Source: Robiginitalea marina
GTDB lineage: Bacteria; Bacteroidota; Bacteroidia; Flavobacteriales; Flavobacteriaceae
Length of the DNA stretch: 64,000 bases
Assembly (NCBI RefSeq): GCF_024006985.1
Contig: NZ_JAMXIB010000003.1
Location: 186,001 to 250,000 of the forward strand
Direction: 5' to 3'
Part shown: piece after piece, positions 1 through 8,738 of the stretch
How positions within the stretch are numbered: the first letter of the stretch is position 1
How the letters are laid out: each line of letters starts with the position of its first letter
Made by a program: the position numbers and the translations under genes
The notes under the pieces: generated by a model
Seen by the model: the letters and a program-made list of their open reading frames with translations, nothing else
Told to the model about the DNA's origin: nothing
Databases searched by the model: none

Positions 1-1
1 A

Positions 2-79
2 TGGATCATCCCCTACCCGGTGGGGTGGCTGATTTTGATGGTTTTGTTCTACCTGCGGCTTTTTGTTCAAAAAAAATAA
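2..79 (+). CDS. C-terminal end of a membrane protein (5' truncated by window edge)
   Basis: Reading from base 2 gives 25 residues and a TAA at 77-79. The peptide holds a hydrophobic stretch (GWLILMVLFYL) followed by RLFVQKK, the usual look of a last transmembrane helix with a basic cytosolic tail. The rest of the gene lies left of the window, so the family cannot be named. This is an inference from composition only; the reading frame has no other support. Confidence 0.45.
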   Translation, partial: WIIPYPVGWLILMVLFYLRLFVQKK

Positions 80-169
80 AGACTTTTTTGGGGGTACCCC
101 CCCTCCCCCCACTGCCAAGATAACAGGCATCCCTGCAAAACCCTCTCAGATTCCGCCCCAAATTTTTCC

Positions 170-177
170 TATCTTGG
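170..177 (+). promoter_or_regulatory. Near-consensus -7 element (TATCTTGG) of the P1 peptidase gene
   Basis: TATCTTGG differs from the Bacteroidota -7 consensus TANNTTTG at one position and lies 18 bases before the ATG at 196. No clear -33 TTTG is seen; the region upstream is a C/G homopolymer tract. A transcript starting about 6 bases downstream would begin at or beyond the first ATG (184), which favours the second ATG. Confidence 0.35.
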
Positions 178-195
178 GGGAAGATGCCCGAGCCC

Positions 196-1308
196 ATGCG
201 TGTCAGTTACCTTTTTGTTTTAGTCAGCCTTATTTTCATGTCCGAAGCCCATAGCCAAAGTAAAAGAATCCGTGCATACGGGATCGAACTGGGGGTATTG
301 CCGCCCGGACCCCTGAATGCCATTACCGACGTGCCCGGGGTTAAAGTGGGCCACACGACCCTGATTTTGGGCGATTCCGTCCGCACCGGGGTCACCGCTA
401 TCGTACCCCATCCCGGAAACCTGTTCCGGGAAAAGGTGCCGGCGGCGATCTATATCGGCAACGGTTTTGGAAAACTCGCCGGGTATAGCCAGGTGGAGGA
501 ACTGGGCACCGTCGAAACCCCCATCGTTCTCACCAATACCCTGAGCGTATCCGCAGCCATGGAAGGCCTCATCCGCTATACTCTGGACCAACCCGGGAAT
601 GAAACCGTGGGATCCGTAAATGCCCTGGTCGGGGAAACCAATGACGGGAGGTTGAACGATATCCGGGGGAGCCATGTGACGCCGGAGCACGTTTTGGAAG
701 CCATCCACAAGGCCGCTCCGGGCCCGGTGGCCGAAGGCAATGTGGGTGCGGGCACCGGGACGGTGGCCTTTGGGTATAAAGGGGGGATTGGGACCTCGTC
801 CCGAAGGGTCCCCGCGAAGGCCGGGGGCTATACGGTTGGGGTGCTGGTGCAGGCCAATTTCGGGGGTATCCTGACCCTGAACGGGATAAACCTTGCCAGG
901 GCTTTGGACAAGGTCCCCGACAGTTACCGGGAAGACACGGACGGTTCCTGCATGATTGTAGTCCTGACTGATGCCCCGTTAGACGCCCGGAACCTCAAAA
1001 GACTGGCCAAACGGTGTATGTTGGGCCTGGCGCGTACCGGGGGCATTGCTTCCAATGGCAGCGGCGACTATGTGGTTGCTGTTTCCACTGCACCGGAAAA
1101 CAGGGTGGCCCATACGCCCGATTCCATGTTGCTGAAAACCCTCACGCTCCATAATGATTACATGTCCCCGTTATTCCTCGCTGCGGCGGAAGCCACGGAA
1201 GAGGCTATCTGGAATGCCTTGTTTGCTGCGTCGACCATGGAGGGGAACGGGGGAGCGCGGGTGGAGGCACTCCCGGTGGAAACGGTATTGAAATGGGTCA
1301 GAGAGTAA
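196..1308 (+). CDS. P1 family peptidase (DmpA/L-aminopeptidase-D-esterase type)
   Basis: This is a secreted N-terminal-nucleophile aminopeptidase of the DmpA/BapA class, which matures by self-cleavage in front of a serine. An N-terminal signal peptide (MRVSYLFVLVSLIFMSEAHS) is followed by the family start motif around ITDVPGVKVGHTT. The motif SNGSGDYVVA holds the likely self-processing Gly-Ser bond, with Ser at about residue 289. Length (370 aa) fits the family. An upstream ATG at 184 would add MPEP; 196 is preferred because it gives a better signal-peptide N-region and leaves room for a transcript start. The 3' end overlaps the convergent MATE gene by 11 bases. Family assignment is strong; the natural substrate (short peptides or D/beta-aminoacyl amides) is not known. 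Confidence 0.9.
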   Translation: MRVSYLFVLVSLIFMSEAHSQSKRIRAYGIELGVLPPGPLNAITDVPGVKVGHTTLILGDSVRTGVTAIVPHPGNLFREKVPAAIYIGNGFGKLAGYSQVEELGTVETPIVLTNTLSVSAAMEGLIRYTLDQPGNETVGSVNALVGETNDGRLNDIRGSHVTPEHVLEAIHKAAPGPVAEGNVGAGTGTVAFGYKGGIGTSSRRVPAKAGGYTVGVLVQANFGGILTLNGINLARALDKVPDSYREDTDGSCMIVVLTDAPLDARNLKRLAKRCMLGLARTGGIASNGSGDYVVAVSTAPENRVAHTPDSMLLKTLTLHNDYMSPLFLAAAEATEEAIWNALFAASTMEGNGGARVEALPVETVLKWVRE

Positions 1309-2695
1309 CCCCAAGGGCAGGGTCCAGGTCCCTTTTAATTTCCTTCCTCAGGTAGTATCCCGTAACCAGGGTAGACAGCACGTCGGCGATGGCAAAGCTG
1401 ATCCAAACGCCTGTTTCCCCCCAAATAAGGGGTAGGATCAAAATCAGGGGGATAAAAAAGAACCCCTGCCGCGTCAGGGTAAGCAAGAGGGCGGGGATGG
1501 CTTTTCCAATGGCCTGGAAATAAGCGGCGCCAATCAGCTGCAAGGCGATAATCGGCGTGGCTGCAAAAACCCATCGCATGGCTGTAGGGGTATGGTCGAG
1601 CACATAGGCATTGGTGGCGAGCTCCCCGGCCGGAAGATCGGGCCGACTGCTCAGAAACAATCCGGCGATCTCACCCGGGAACACCATCAGGACCACGAAC
1701 ACCAGGGTGGCTACCAGCGCCGCGTATTTTATGGCGGTGTAAATCGATTCCTTTACCCGTCCGTAAAAGCGGGCCCCGTAATTGTACCCCGCAATGGGTA
1801 GGAATCCCTGTGTAACCCCGAAAACGGGGAACAGGGCGAACATCAGCATCCGCCCGATAATGGCGTATACGGCCACCATAGGTTCCCCGCCCAGGTCGAA
1901 GAGGATGTTGTTCATTAGCAGGTAGGTCACCGAGGTTACGGCCTGCCTCGCCAGGGTCACAAAGCCCAGGCCCCCGATTTCCTTCAACAGGTAGGCGCTT
2001 AATCCGAAATGGTGCCAGGTGATCTTCAATTCCGAATTCCGCGAAAGGAAAAACCAGGCGATGTAGCCGAAACAAAGCAAATATCCCCCCGTGGTTGCCC
2101 AGGCAGCCCCGTGCATGCCCCAATCCAGCACATAGATAAAGACATAGTCCATGACGAGGTTCCCCACGGAAGGGATGATCATGGCGATCATGGCAAAGCG
2201 GGGTTTGCCTTCCGCCCTGATGACGGTATTTCCCATCATGCAGAGCGCGAGAAAGGGGACTCCGTAGAGCACGACGGTGTAATATACCCGGGCAGGCTCA
2301 AAAATGGCCCCCCTCCCCCCAAAGGCGGGGATGAGGTCATCCACATAATAGAGCCCCAGCGCCACCATGGCGCAGGTGACCAGTACCGTAAGGGTAATTT
2401 GGTTCCCAAAGGTTTTCAGGGCTTTCTCCCTGTTTTCTGCCCCAAGGGCCCTGGAAATAATGCTGCTCCCGCCGATCCCGATGGCCATCCCCAGGGCAGC
2501 GATAAAAAACGACACCGGGAGCACCACATTGATAGCGGCAATAGCGATGGAGCCTATCCAGTTGCCTACAAAGACGGTGTCCACAAGGATGTTCAGGCTC
2601 ATCACCAGGATACCTATGGAGGCCGGGACGGCCTGTTGGACCAGCAGTTTGCCAATGGGTTGGGTGCCGAGTTGTTCTGAGCGGACTCTGGACAT
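1298..2695 (-). CDS. MATE family efflux transporter
   Basis: This is a 465-residue inner-membrane protein with about twelve hydrophobic segments in two similar halves, the layout of the multidrug and toxic compound extrusion family, which uses Na+ or H+ gradients to export cationic compounds. The N-terminal region (GTQPIGKLLVQQAVPASIG, then NILVDTVFVGNWIG) is characteristic of the NorM/DinF-type branch common in Bacteroidota. A perfect -7 element lies 20 bases upstream of the ATG. The substrate cannot be told from sequence. The gene stands alone, facing away from the gamma-glutamyltransferase gene's promoter side and converging with the P1 peptidase. Confidence 0.9.
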   Translation of the reverse strand: MSRVRSEQLGTQPIGKLLVQQAVPASIGILVMSLNILVDTVFVGNWIGSIAIAAINVVLPVSFFIAALGMAIGIGGSSIISRALGAENREKALKTFGNQITLTVLVTCAMVALGLYYVDDLIPAFGGRGAIFEPARVYYTVVLYGVPFLALCMMGNTVIRAEGKPRFAMIAMIIPSVGNLVMDYVFIYVLDWGMHGAAWATTGGYLLCFGYIAWFFLSRNSELKITWHHFGLSAYLLKEIGGLGFVTLARQAVTSVTYLLMNNILFDLGGEPMVAVYAIIGRMLMFALFPVFGVTQGFLPIAGYNYGARFYGRVKESIYTAIKYAALVATLVFVVLMVFPGEIAGLFLSSRPDLPAGELATNAYVLDHTPTAMRWVFAATPIIALQLIGAAYFQAIGKAIPALLLTLTRQGFFFIPLILILPLIWGETGVWISFAIADVLSTLVTGYYLRKEIKRDLDPALGVTL

Positions 2696-2715
2696 TTATC
2701 GATTGGGATGGGTTA

Positions 2716-2723
2716 CAAAGCTA
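2716..2723 (-). promoter_or_regulatory. -7 promoter element (TAGCTTTG) of the MATE gene
   Basis: Read on the minus strand, this is a perfect match to TANNTTTG. It lies 20 bases before the MATE start codon, a distance that leaves a short untranslated leader. No convincing -33 TTTG was found. Confidence 0.5.
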
Positions 2724-2773
2724 GGGTATCCGCCGACGCCACAAAATAACATGGGGGGTTAAATTATTCCTGA

Positions 2774-4468
2774 TCAGTACCCGGCGGCCTGTCCGTCTTT
2801 ACGGCTTTCAGAGGCCCCATGGTAGACCTTTTGGGCTGAATCCCACAGAATGGCCTGGTACCCCCCGTAGACCCCCCGGGCAAACCGTACCTGGTGCCCG
2901 CGGTCCATCAGGTCCCTTACCGTTTCATAAGGGATCCCGGATTCAATGCGTATGGCCCCGGTGCCCCCGGTTTCCCCGGTCGGGCTCGATCCCCCGGTAT
3001 GGTCCCAGCGGGGGGCATCTCCGGCTTCCTGCAGGTTCATCCCGAAATCGATCAGGTTCATCACGATCTGGGAATGCCCCTGCGGCTGGAAATCCCCGCC
3101 CATCACCCCAAAGCTCACCCAGGGCTTCCCGTCGCGGGTGATAAAAGCCGGGATAATGGTGTGGAAAGGGCGCTTCCCAGGGGCAAAGGTGTTTGCCTGC
3201 CCCTCTTTGAGGCTGAACAACTCGCCCCGGTCCTGCAGCATGAAGCCAAGGCCAGGGGGGACCATCCCTGAGCCCATGCCACGATAATTGCTCTGGATCA
3301 GGGAGACCATATTGCCAAACCGGTCAGCGGTGGTCATGTAGATGGTTTCCCCGGCACTGATTTCCCCGGCCTCATACTTTCCGGCCCTTTCCGAGATCAG
3401 GGACCGGCGGCTTTCGGCATAGGCATCGGACAGGAGGGTTTCCACCGGTACGTCGGCAAAATCGGGGTCTGCGTAATATTTGGCCCGGTCTTCGAAGGCC
3501 AGTTTTTTGGCTTCCGTAAACAGATGCAGGTGCTGGGGACTGCCGAATGGAATATTGGAAAAATCAAAACCCTCCAGGATTTGCAGCATCTGCAGGGCCG
3601 CAATTCCCTGCCCGTTGGGGGGCAATTCCCAAACATCGTACCCCCTGTAATTTACTGAAACCGGGGTCACCCATTCTGCGGTATGGGTGGCAAGGTCCTC
3701 CACGGAAAGAAAGCCCCCCTGGGATTGGATGAAATCTGCCATGGTTTTGGCGATCGCACCGTTGTAGAAGGCATCGCGCCCGCCCCGGGCAATGGCGCGA
3801 TAGGTGTTGGCCAGGAATGGGTTCCGGTAGATTTCTCCTTCGCCCGGGAGCCGGCCCCCATTTTGGGCGATATACGTTTCCCGGATGTTCGGAAAGCCCT
3901 GGCGCTCGAAAAAAGGAATGGAATTCCCCATATACCAGGCGATGAGTTGTGTGAGTGGAAACCCCTTTTCCGCATAGGTGATGGCCGGCTCCAAAAGGTC
4001 TGCCATGGGGAGGGTCCCGAATTTTTCGTGCAGGGCAAACCAGCCGCTTACCGCCCCGGGGACGCTTACCGGCAGCGGCCCGTGTGACGGGATTTTCTCC
4101 AGGCCTTCCTTCCTGAAATAATCGAGCGACAGGGCTTTGGGCGACCGGCCACTGGCATTCAGGCCATAAAGCTTTTGTGTTTTTGAATCCCAGACTATGG
4201 CAAAAAGATCGCCCCCAATCCCAGATCCCGTGGGTTCCATGAGGCCAAGGGCCGCATTGGCGGCAATGGCGGCATCTACGGCCGTTCCCCCTTTCTTCAG
4301 GATATCCAGCCCCACCTGCGTGGCCAGGGGGTGGCTGGTAGCGACCATCCCGTTTTGGGCAAGTACAGGAGAACGGGAGGCCTTAAGGTTTCCGGTGATT
4401 CGGTCCTGGGCGGATAGCAGGGAAAACCCGGCTATAAACAGCAAGCAGATTGCGGGAACGTGTTTCAT
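2774..4468 (-). CDS. ggt: Gamma-glutamyltransferase (secreted/periplasmic)
   Basis: This enzyme hydrolyses or transfers the gamma-glutamyl group of glutathione and related compounds, normally in the periplasm. The 564-residue precursor starts with a signal peptide (about residues 1-20). It then has the family N-terminal block MVATSHPLATQVGLDILKKG and the GGNA-type region around GSGIGGDLFA. The autocatalytic threonine is predicted at T375, in TIYMTTADRFGN, aligning with T391 of the E. coli enzyme (TTHYSVVDKDGN); the small subunit begins there. The family usually has a second Thr directly after the nucleophile, but here it is Ile, a modest deviation. The downstream GMGSGMVPPGLGFMLQDRG block is intact. 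It is transcribed alone on the minus strand, with a near-consensus -7 box about 25 bases upstream. Confidence 0.93.
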   Translation of the reverse strand: MKHVPAICLLFIAGFSLLSAQDRITGNLKASRSPVLAQNGMVATSHPLATQVGLDILKKGGTAVDAAIAANAALGLMEPTGSGIGGDLFAIVWDSKTQKLYGLNASGRSPKALSLDYFRKEGLEKIPSHGPLPVSVPGAVSGWFALHEKFGTLPMADLLEPAITYAEKGFPLTQLIAWYMGNSIPFFERQGFPNIRETYIAQNGGRLPGEGEIYRNPFLANTYRAIARGGRDAFYNGAIAKTMADFIQSQGGFLSVEDLATHTAEWVTPVSVNYRGYDVWELPPNGQGIAALQMLQILEGFDFSNIPFGSPQHLHLFTEAKKLAFEDRAKYYADPDFADVPVETLLSDAYAESRRSLISERAGKYEAGEISAGETIYMTTADRFGNMVSLIQSNYRGMGSGMVPPGLGFMLQDRGELFSLKEGQANTFAPGKRPFHTIIPAFITRDGKPWVSFGVMGGDFQPQGHSQIVMNLIDFGMNLQEAGDAPRWDHTGGSSPTGETGGTGAIRIESGIPYETVRDLMDRGHQVRFARGVYGGYQAILWDSAQKVYHGASESRKDGQAAGY

Positions 4469-4492
4469 GGGAGTAAGTAATTGTGTACCGTT

Positions 4493-4500
4493 TAAAGGTA
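4493..4500 (-). promoter_or_regulatory. Near-consensus -7 element (TACCTTTA) of ggt
   Basis: On the minus strand this reads TACCTTTA, one mismatch from TANNTTTG, 24 bases upstream of the ggt start codon. Support is by position and similarity only. Confidence 0.35.
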
Positions 4501-4754
4501 AAGAATTCAGGGCAGAACCCGGAATTGTATCACCGGGTCGGCAGGGAGGTCCGGGGGGGAGGGGGCTTCTGAGGATTTTTCAGATTGCATAAGGCGGTTG
4601 GGGCACCCCCGCCCCCCCAAATCCAAATTACCCAAGAAGGCTGAAAAAACCTTTCAGGCCATTGGAAATTTAAGGGTTCGATTTTCCGGGTACCGGCACA
4701 GGAACCACGGCAATCCAACTAGTTTGTCGCCTGAAGGTTCGACGCATTTCGGGT
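4501..4754. other. Intergenic region with poly-G/poly-C tracts between ggt and hemH
   Basis: No gene is seen here. The stretch holds purine/pyrimidine homopolymer runs (a G-rich tract near 4551-4565 and a C-rich tract near 4604-4618) and a weak inverted repeat CTGAAA/TTTCAG at 4641-4657 that lacks a T-run. It is the 3' side of hemH and the 5' side of ggt. A very similar C-rich tract sits at 90-115. Confidence 0.5.
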
Positions 4755-5786
4755 TCAGGCCGGCAGTGCCCCGGTGGAGGCCCATTCCCCGATCCATTTC
4801 CCCATCAGGGCCACCCATTCGCCCCGGTCGTTCAGGCAGGGGATATGCCGGTACTCTTTTCCGCCGGCTTCCAGGAACTCCTCTTCGCCTTCCATGGCAA
4901 TTTCCTCCAGGGTTTCCAGGCAATCGCTTACAAAAGCCGGGGTAATTACCGCCAACCGGGCCTTGCCTTCTTTGGCCAGGCGTTCGAATTCATAGTCGGT
5001 ATACGGTTTTAGCCACGGATCGCCGGCCAGTCGGCTCTGGAAGGAGGAACTCACCTTGTCCTCCGGCAAATCAAGGGCCTGTTTCACCAGTTCCGTGGTA
5101 TCGTAGCACTGGTGGCGATAGCAGGTATAATGGGCCACGGAGTTGGTCTGGCAGCATTGGCCGTCAATTTTGCAGTGGAAGCGGGTCGGGTCCGATTTGC
5201 GGATATGCCTTTCCGGGATGCCATGGTAGGAGAACAGCACATGGTCGTAGTCAAATCCTTTAAGGCCTTCGGCAATAGCGCCCGCAAGCACCCTGATGTA
5301 GTCCTTGTTGCTGTAAAAGGCCGGCATGGTGGTTACGTGCATGTGCGGAAATTTCGCTGCCTGCACCTCCAGGGCCTTGACCACCACGGTTTCATAGGAA
5401 CTCATGGCATAGTGCGGGTAAAGGGGCACCAGCAACACCTCATCCACCCCCTTTTCATTTAATTCGTTCAACCCCTCTTCGATGGATCCCGACCCGTACC
5501 GCATCCCCAGCGCCACAGGGAGCCTGGTTTGTTCCCTTACTTTTTCCAGGAAGCGGTTGGAGATAACAATGAGGGGGGAACCCTCCTCCCACCAGATTTT
5601 CTGGTACGCTTTGGCTGAGCGTTTGGGGCGGGTTTGCAGAATGATCCCCCTTACCAGGATGTTCCTAAGCCACTTGGGGGCATCGATAACCCTTTCATCC
5701 ATCAGGAATTCATCGAGGTAAGGTTTTACATCTTTCGGGGTGGGGCTGTCCGGGGAGCCCAGGTTAACCAGTAATACACCTTTCAT
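4755..5786 (-). CDS. hemH: Ferrochelatase (protoporphyrin/coproporphyrin ferrochelatase)
   Basis: HemH inserts Fe2+ into the porphyrin ring, the last step of heme synthesis. The 343-residue protein opens with MKGVLLVNLGSPDSPTPKDV. It has the SYHGIPERH motif with the metal-handling histidine and FVSDCLETLEEI with the partner glutamate. A cysteine-rich stretch (CKIDGQCC, CYRHQC) is seen in the middle. An in-frame ATG at 5882 would add 32 residues, but a perfect TATTTTTG promoter box at 5830-5837 lies between the two, so the start at 5786 is chosen. It stands about 5 kb from the main heme operon and on the opposite strand, so it is probably regulated separately. Confidence 0.96.
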   Translation of the reverse strand: MKGVLLVNLGSPDSPTPKDVKPYLDEFLMDERVIDAPKWLRNILVRGIILQTRPKRSAKAYQKIWWEEGSPLIVISNRFLEKVREQTRLPVALGMRYGSGSIEEGLNELNEKGVDEVLLVPLYPHYAMSSYETVVVKALEVQAAKFPHMHVTTMPAFYSNKDYIRVLAGAIAEGLKGFDYDHVLFSYHGIPERHIRKSDPTRFHCKIDGQCCQTNSVAHYTCYRHQCYDTTELVKQALDLPEDKVSSSFQSRLAGDPWLKPYTDYEFERLAKEGKARLAVITPAFVSDCLETLEEIAMEGEEEFLEAGGKEYRHIPCLNDRGEWVALMGKWIGEWASTGALPA

Positions 5787-5829
5787 GGCAGGGGTTCTGT
5801 TTTTAGGATCAGGTTGTTTGAAGGTATGG

Positions 5830-5837
5830 CAAAAATA
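5830..5837 (-). promoter_or_regulatory. -7 promoter element (TATTTTTG) of hemH
   Basis: This is a perfect TANNTTTG on the minus strand, 43 bases before the hemH ATG at 5786. It lies inside the longer open frame that begins at 5882, which argues that the extra N-terminal residues are not translated. Confidence 0.55.
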
Positions 5838-5927
5838 CACGTTCATGGGCAAGAAAGCCATCGGGAACCTCACGGATTCCATTATAGGTCCATAAGAAAA
5901 ACCAATTTCCGGCAGTTTCGGGGCCCC

Positions 5928-5935
5928 TAACTTTA
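5928..5935 (+). promoter_or_regulatory. Near-consensus promoter (TTTC-N18-TAACTTTA) of the MscS gene
   Basis: TAACTTTA is one base from TANNTTTG. A TTTC, resembling the -33 TTTG, lies 18 bases upstream. The box is 36 bases before the MscS ATG at 5972. Confidence 0.4.
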
Positions 5936-5971
5936 GAAATTAGTACTTTAAAGGGGTAAAAAGGTTTCCCT

Positions 5972-7039
5972 ATGGCAGACCAGCTTTTCCCTGATCCGAC
6001 CCAGCGTTCGATTTTTTACCTCAGCCTGACCCTGCTTTTGATGATTGGCGCCTATATCGCCATCGGCGCCGTGTTGCGGCATTTTGGAAAACACCCTAAG
6101 TATTTATTGCCCTCAGACTCCATCCGAAAAGTGGCCTGGCCCCTGGTACTGGTGCTTTTTTCGCTTTTCCTCAGGATGGAATCGCTTCGCAACCTGCTCG
6201 GGATGGAATCCTTTGGGGTGTATTTCCGAAGGGCGAGTACCCTGCTTTTTATTGCTGCTTTTGCCTGGTTGATTATCAGGGCGCTGGGGATTGTGAAAAA
6301 GTTGTTGATCGCCCGGTACGACATCGATGGCGATGACAACCTGAGGGCCCGGATTGTCTTTACCCAGTTCAATATCCTGGAGCGAATCTTTGTGTTTATT
6401 GTTGTGGTCCTGGCTATCGGGGCGGCCCTTATGAGTTTTGATAGCATCCGCGAGGTGGGGGTGAGCATCTTCGCCTCTGCCGGGGTGGCCGGGATCATTG
6501 TAGGATTTTCGGCACAAAAACTCATTGCCACCATCCTGGCCGGGATCCAGGTGGCCATTACCCAGCCCATCCGCCTCGACGATGTGGTGGTCGTGGAAGG
6601 GGAATGGGGCCGGGTGGAGGAGATTACCCTTACCTTCGTGGTGGTCCGGATTTGGGACAAGCGCAGGCTGGTGCTGCCGACCACCTACTTTATAGAAAAG
6701 CCATTCCAGAACTGGACCAGATCTTCCACGGACCTGCTTGGAACGGTTTTTATCTATACCGATTATACGGTGCCTTTCGATGCCCTTAGGGAAGAGCTCC
6801 ACCGCATTGTTGCCGCTGCCGACCAGTGGGACGGGGAGGTTGCCAATATCCAGGTCACCGATTCCAGGGCCGAATATGTCGAAATCAGGGCCACGGTAAG
6901 CGCCCCGGATTCTGGCAGGGCCTGGGAGCTACGGGTCCATGTCCGCGAGAAGCTCATTGCTTTCCTCCAGGAAAACTATCCCGAAAGTATAGCGCACCAA
7001 AGGATCCTGATCAATGGGGATGCGAAAGGTGCCCCTTAG
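5972..7039 (+). CDS. Mechanosensitive ion channel family protein (MscS type)
   Basis: This is a small-conductance mechanosensitive channel homologue that would release solutes on osmotic down-shock at the inner membrane. It is 355 residues long. Several N-terminal hydrophobic segments (about residues 15-35, 50-70, 85-105 and 140-160) precede the pore-lining helix and the conserved beta domain (AGIIVGFSAQKLIATILAGIQ, then QPIRLDDVVVVEGEWGRVEEITLTF). The C-terminal alpha/beta domain follows. There is no signal peptide or extra sensory domain. The next gene begins close behind, so the two may share a transcript. Confidence 0.9.
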   Translation: MADQLFPDPTQRSIFYLSLTLLLMIGAYIAIGAVLRHFGKHPKYLLPSDSIRKVAWPLVLVLFSLFLRMESLRNLLGMESFGVYFRRASTLLFIAAFAWLIIRALGIVKKLLIARYDIDGDDNLRARIVFTQFNILERIFVFIVVVLAIGAALMSFDSIREVGVSIFASAGVAGIIVGFSAQKLIATILAGIQVAITQPIRLDDVVVVEGEWGRVEEITLTFVVVRIWDKRRLVLPTTYFIEKPFQNWTRSSTDLLGTVFIYTDYTVPFDALREELHRIVAAADQWDGEVANIQVTDSRAEYVEIRATVSAPDSGRAWELRVHVREKLIAFLQENYPESIAHQRILINGDAKGAP

Positions 7040-7079
7040 TTCGCAGTTTCCGTTATTTTTACACAAACTGCCAAATGGT

Positions 7080-7934
7080 ATGATTCGCCTGTTGCTCTTT
7101 ACCTGCCTGCTCATTGGCGAAGGCCTTTGGGGACAGCCTCCGGCCGTCTCCTGCAGCCCTGATGACCGCCAGGCTTTCGATCGCCTGTTGCGTGACCTGC
7201 CGCCAAACAAAGGCTTCCCCGTGGGCCGGGCCACCGTAATGGCAGGGCAGGCGTTGCTGGGCACCCCATACACGGCCAATACCCTTGAAGTGTCGGAAGA
7301 GGAACCCCTGGTGGTCAATTTCTCGGGGCTGGACTGTACCACCTTTGTGGAGAATGCCCTGGTGTTGGGGCGTATGCAGGTCCTGGGGCAGACGGATTGG
7401 GAGGCTTACCTGCAGGCCCTGGAAGAGGTCCGGTACCGGGGCGGGGAAAGGGCGGGGTATGCCTCCCGCCTTCATTATTTCAGCGAATGGATCCACGACA
7501 ATGCGCGCAAGGGACTTGTTGCAAACGTCACGGCTGACCTGGGGGGCGTGTTGGTTTCCAAAACGATTGATTTCATGGGCACCCACCGGGAGCGCTACCC
7601 TTTGCTTGCCCGGGAAGAAAGTTATGCCCAGATCCTGCAAATGGAAAAGGACCTCCGGGATATCCCGGTTTATGTACTGCCGGTAAATGAGATAGCTGCA
7701 TGGGAACCGGACCTGACGGATGGGGATATCATTGCCCTGGCCACAGACATTCCCGGCCTGGATGTCACCCATACCGGAATAGCCCTGCGCCTTCCGGACG
7801 GCCGGATCCACTTGCTGCATGCCTCCACCCTGGGGCAGGTCATGATCACGGAGGAGCCCCTTGCTGCCTACCTGCAAAAAGTTCGCGGCCTTACGGGGAT
7901 CATGGTCGCCCGTCCGCTGCAACCATTCCCTTAA
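7080..7934 (+). CDS. DUF1460 family protein (N-acetylmuramoyl-L-alanine amidase-like, NlpC/P60 fold)
   Basis: The conserved motif FSGLDCTTFVENAL carries the cysteine that acts as nucleophile in this papain-like family. The C-terminal half has the matching histidine region (GLDVTHTGIALR, then LLHAST). Family members characterised in Bacteroides act on muropeptides, so a role in cell-wall turnover or recycling is inferred. The start at 7080 gives a clean signal peptide (MIRLLLFTCLLIGEGLWG). In-frame ATGs at 7014 and 7020 would overlap the MscS gene and place polar residues ahead of it. Mature length is about 265 residues, normal for the family. Confidence 0.85.
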   Translation: MIRLLLFTCLLIGEGLWGQPPAVSCSPDDRQAFDRLLRDLPPNKGFPVGRATVMAGQALLGTPYTANTLEVSEEEPLVVNFSGLDCTTFVENALVLGRMQVLGQTDWEAYLQALEEVRYRGGERAGYASRLHYFSEWIHDNARKGLVANVTADLGGVLVSKTIDFMGTHRERYPLLAREESYAQILQMEKDLRDIPVYVLPVNEIAAWEPDLTDGDIIALATDIPGLDVTHTGIALRLPDGRIHLLHASTLGQVMITEEPLAAYLQKVRGLTGIMVARPLQPFP

Positions 7935-7946
7935 ACCCAGACCGGA

Positions 7947-8738
7947 ATGGCGGAAACCACGTTTATCGCAGAACTGGTCGCGGGGGTAAACCCCTGGCAC
8001 CTGGCAGCGCTCTTTTTGCTTGGGGTTATTGCCTTTGTGTTCTCAACCCTTGCAGGCGGGGGAGGGGCCCTGCTGATGCTTCCCGTATTGAATGCCTTCC
8101 TGGGGGCCGGGGCGACGGCCCCGGTGGCAAACCTGGGGAATTTCATCGGTCGCCCGGCCCGGTTGCTGTTGTACTGGAAGCACATCCAATGGAAATTATG
8201 CGCCTATTATGCGTTTCCGGCCATGGCAGGGGCCTGGGTCGGATCGTGGGTTTTCGGCACCATGCAACTCCCCTGGCTTCAACTGCTTATTGGGCTTTTC
8301 CTGGTCAGCGCCCTCTTCCAGTTCCGTTTCGGGCAAAGGGAACGCTCCTTTGAAATGCCCGCCCCCTGGTTTGCCCCGCTGGGCTTTGTTACGGCCATTC
8401 TGGGAACCCTGGTAGGGGCCATTGGGCCAGTGCTCAACCCGTTTTACCTGAATGCCGGCCTGCAGAAGGAATCCCTGATCGCAACCAAAACGGCAAACTC
8501 CTTCTTTACCGGCCTGGCACAGGTTGGGGCGTATACTTTTTTTGGGATCCTCTCCGGCCCATACTGGGCCTATGGCCTCGTCCTGGGCCTGGGGGCGGTG
8601 GTCGGAAATATCCTGGGCAAGCAGTTTCTCGGAAGGATTTCCTCCCAGGGGTTTCGATTGCTCCTGCTCCTGTTTATGGTGCTTTCCGGGCTGATGATCA
8701 GCTATGCCGCCCTGGGGCAACTCCTGGGACGCTCCTGA
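7947..8738 (+). CDS. Sulfite exporter TauE/SafE family permease
   Basis: This is a 263-residue polytopic membrane protein of the TauE/SafE (DUF81) family, whose members carry sulfite, organosulfonates or related anions. About eight hydrophobic segments are visible. The repeated glycine-rich motifs ALLMLPVLNAFLGAGATAPVANL and GTLVGAIGPVLNPFYL mark the two half-repeats. It follows the DUF1460 gene by 12 bases and is probably cotranscribed with it. Its stop codon abuts that of the convergent ThuA gene: the two stops together form TGATCA at 8736-8741. The substrate is unknown. Confidence 0.88.
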   Translation: MAETTFIAELVAGVNPWHLAALFLLGVIAFVFSTLAGGGGALLMLPVLNAFLGAGATAPVANLGNFIGRPARLLLYWKHIQWKLCAYYAFPAMAGAWVGSWVFGTMQLPWLQLLIGLFLVSALFQFRFGQRERSFEMPAPWFAPLGFVTAILGTLVGAIGPVLNPFYLNAGLQKESLIATKTANSFFTGLAQVGAYTFFGILSGPYWAYGLVLGLGAVVGNILGKQFLGRISSQGFRLLLLLFMVLSGLMISYAALGQLLGRS

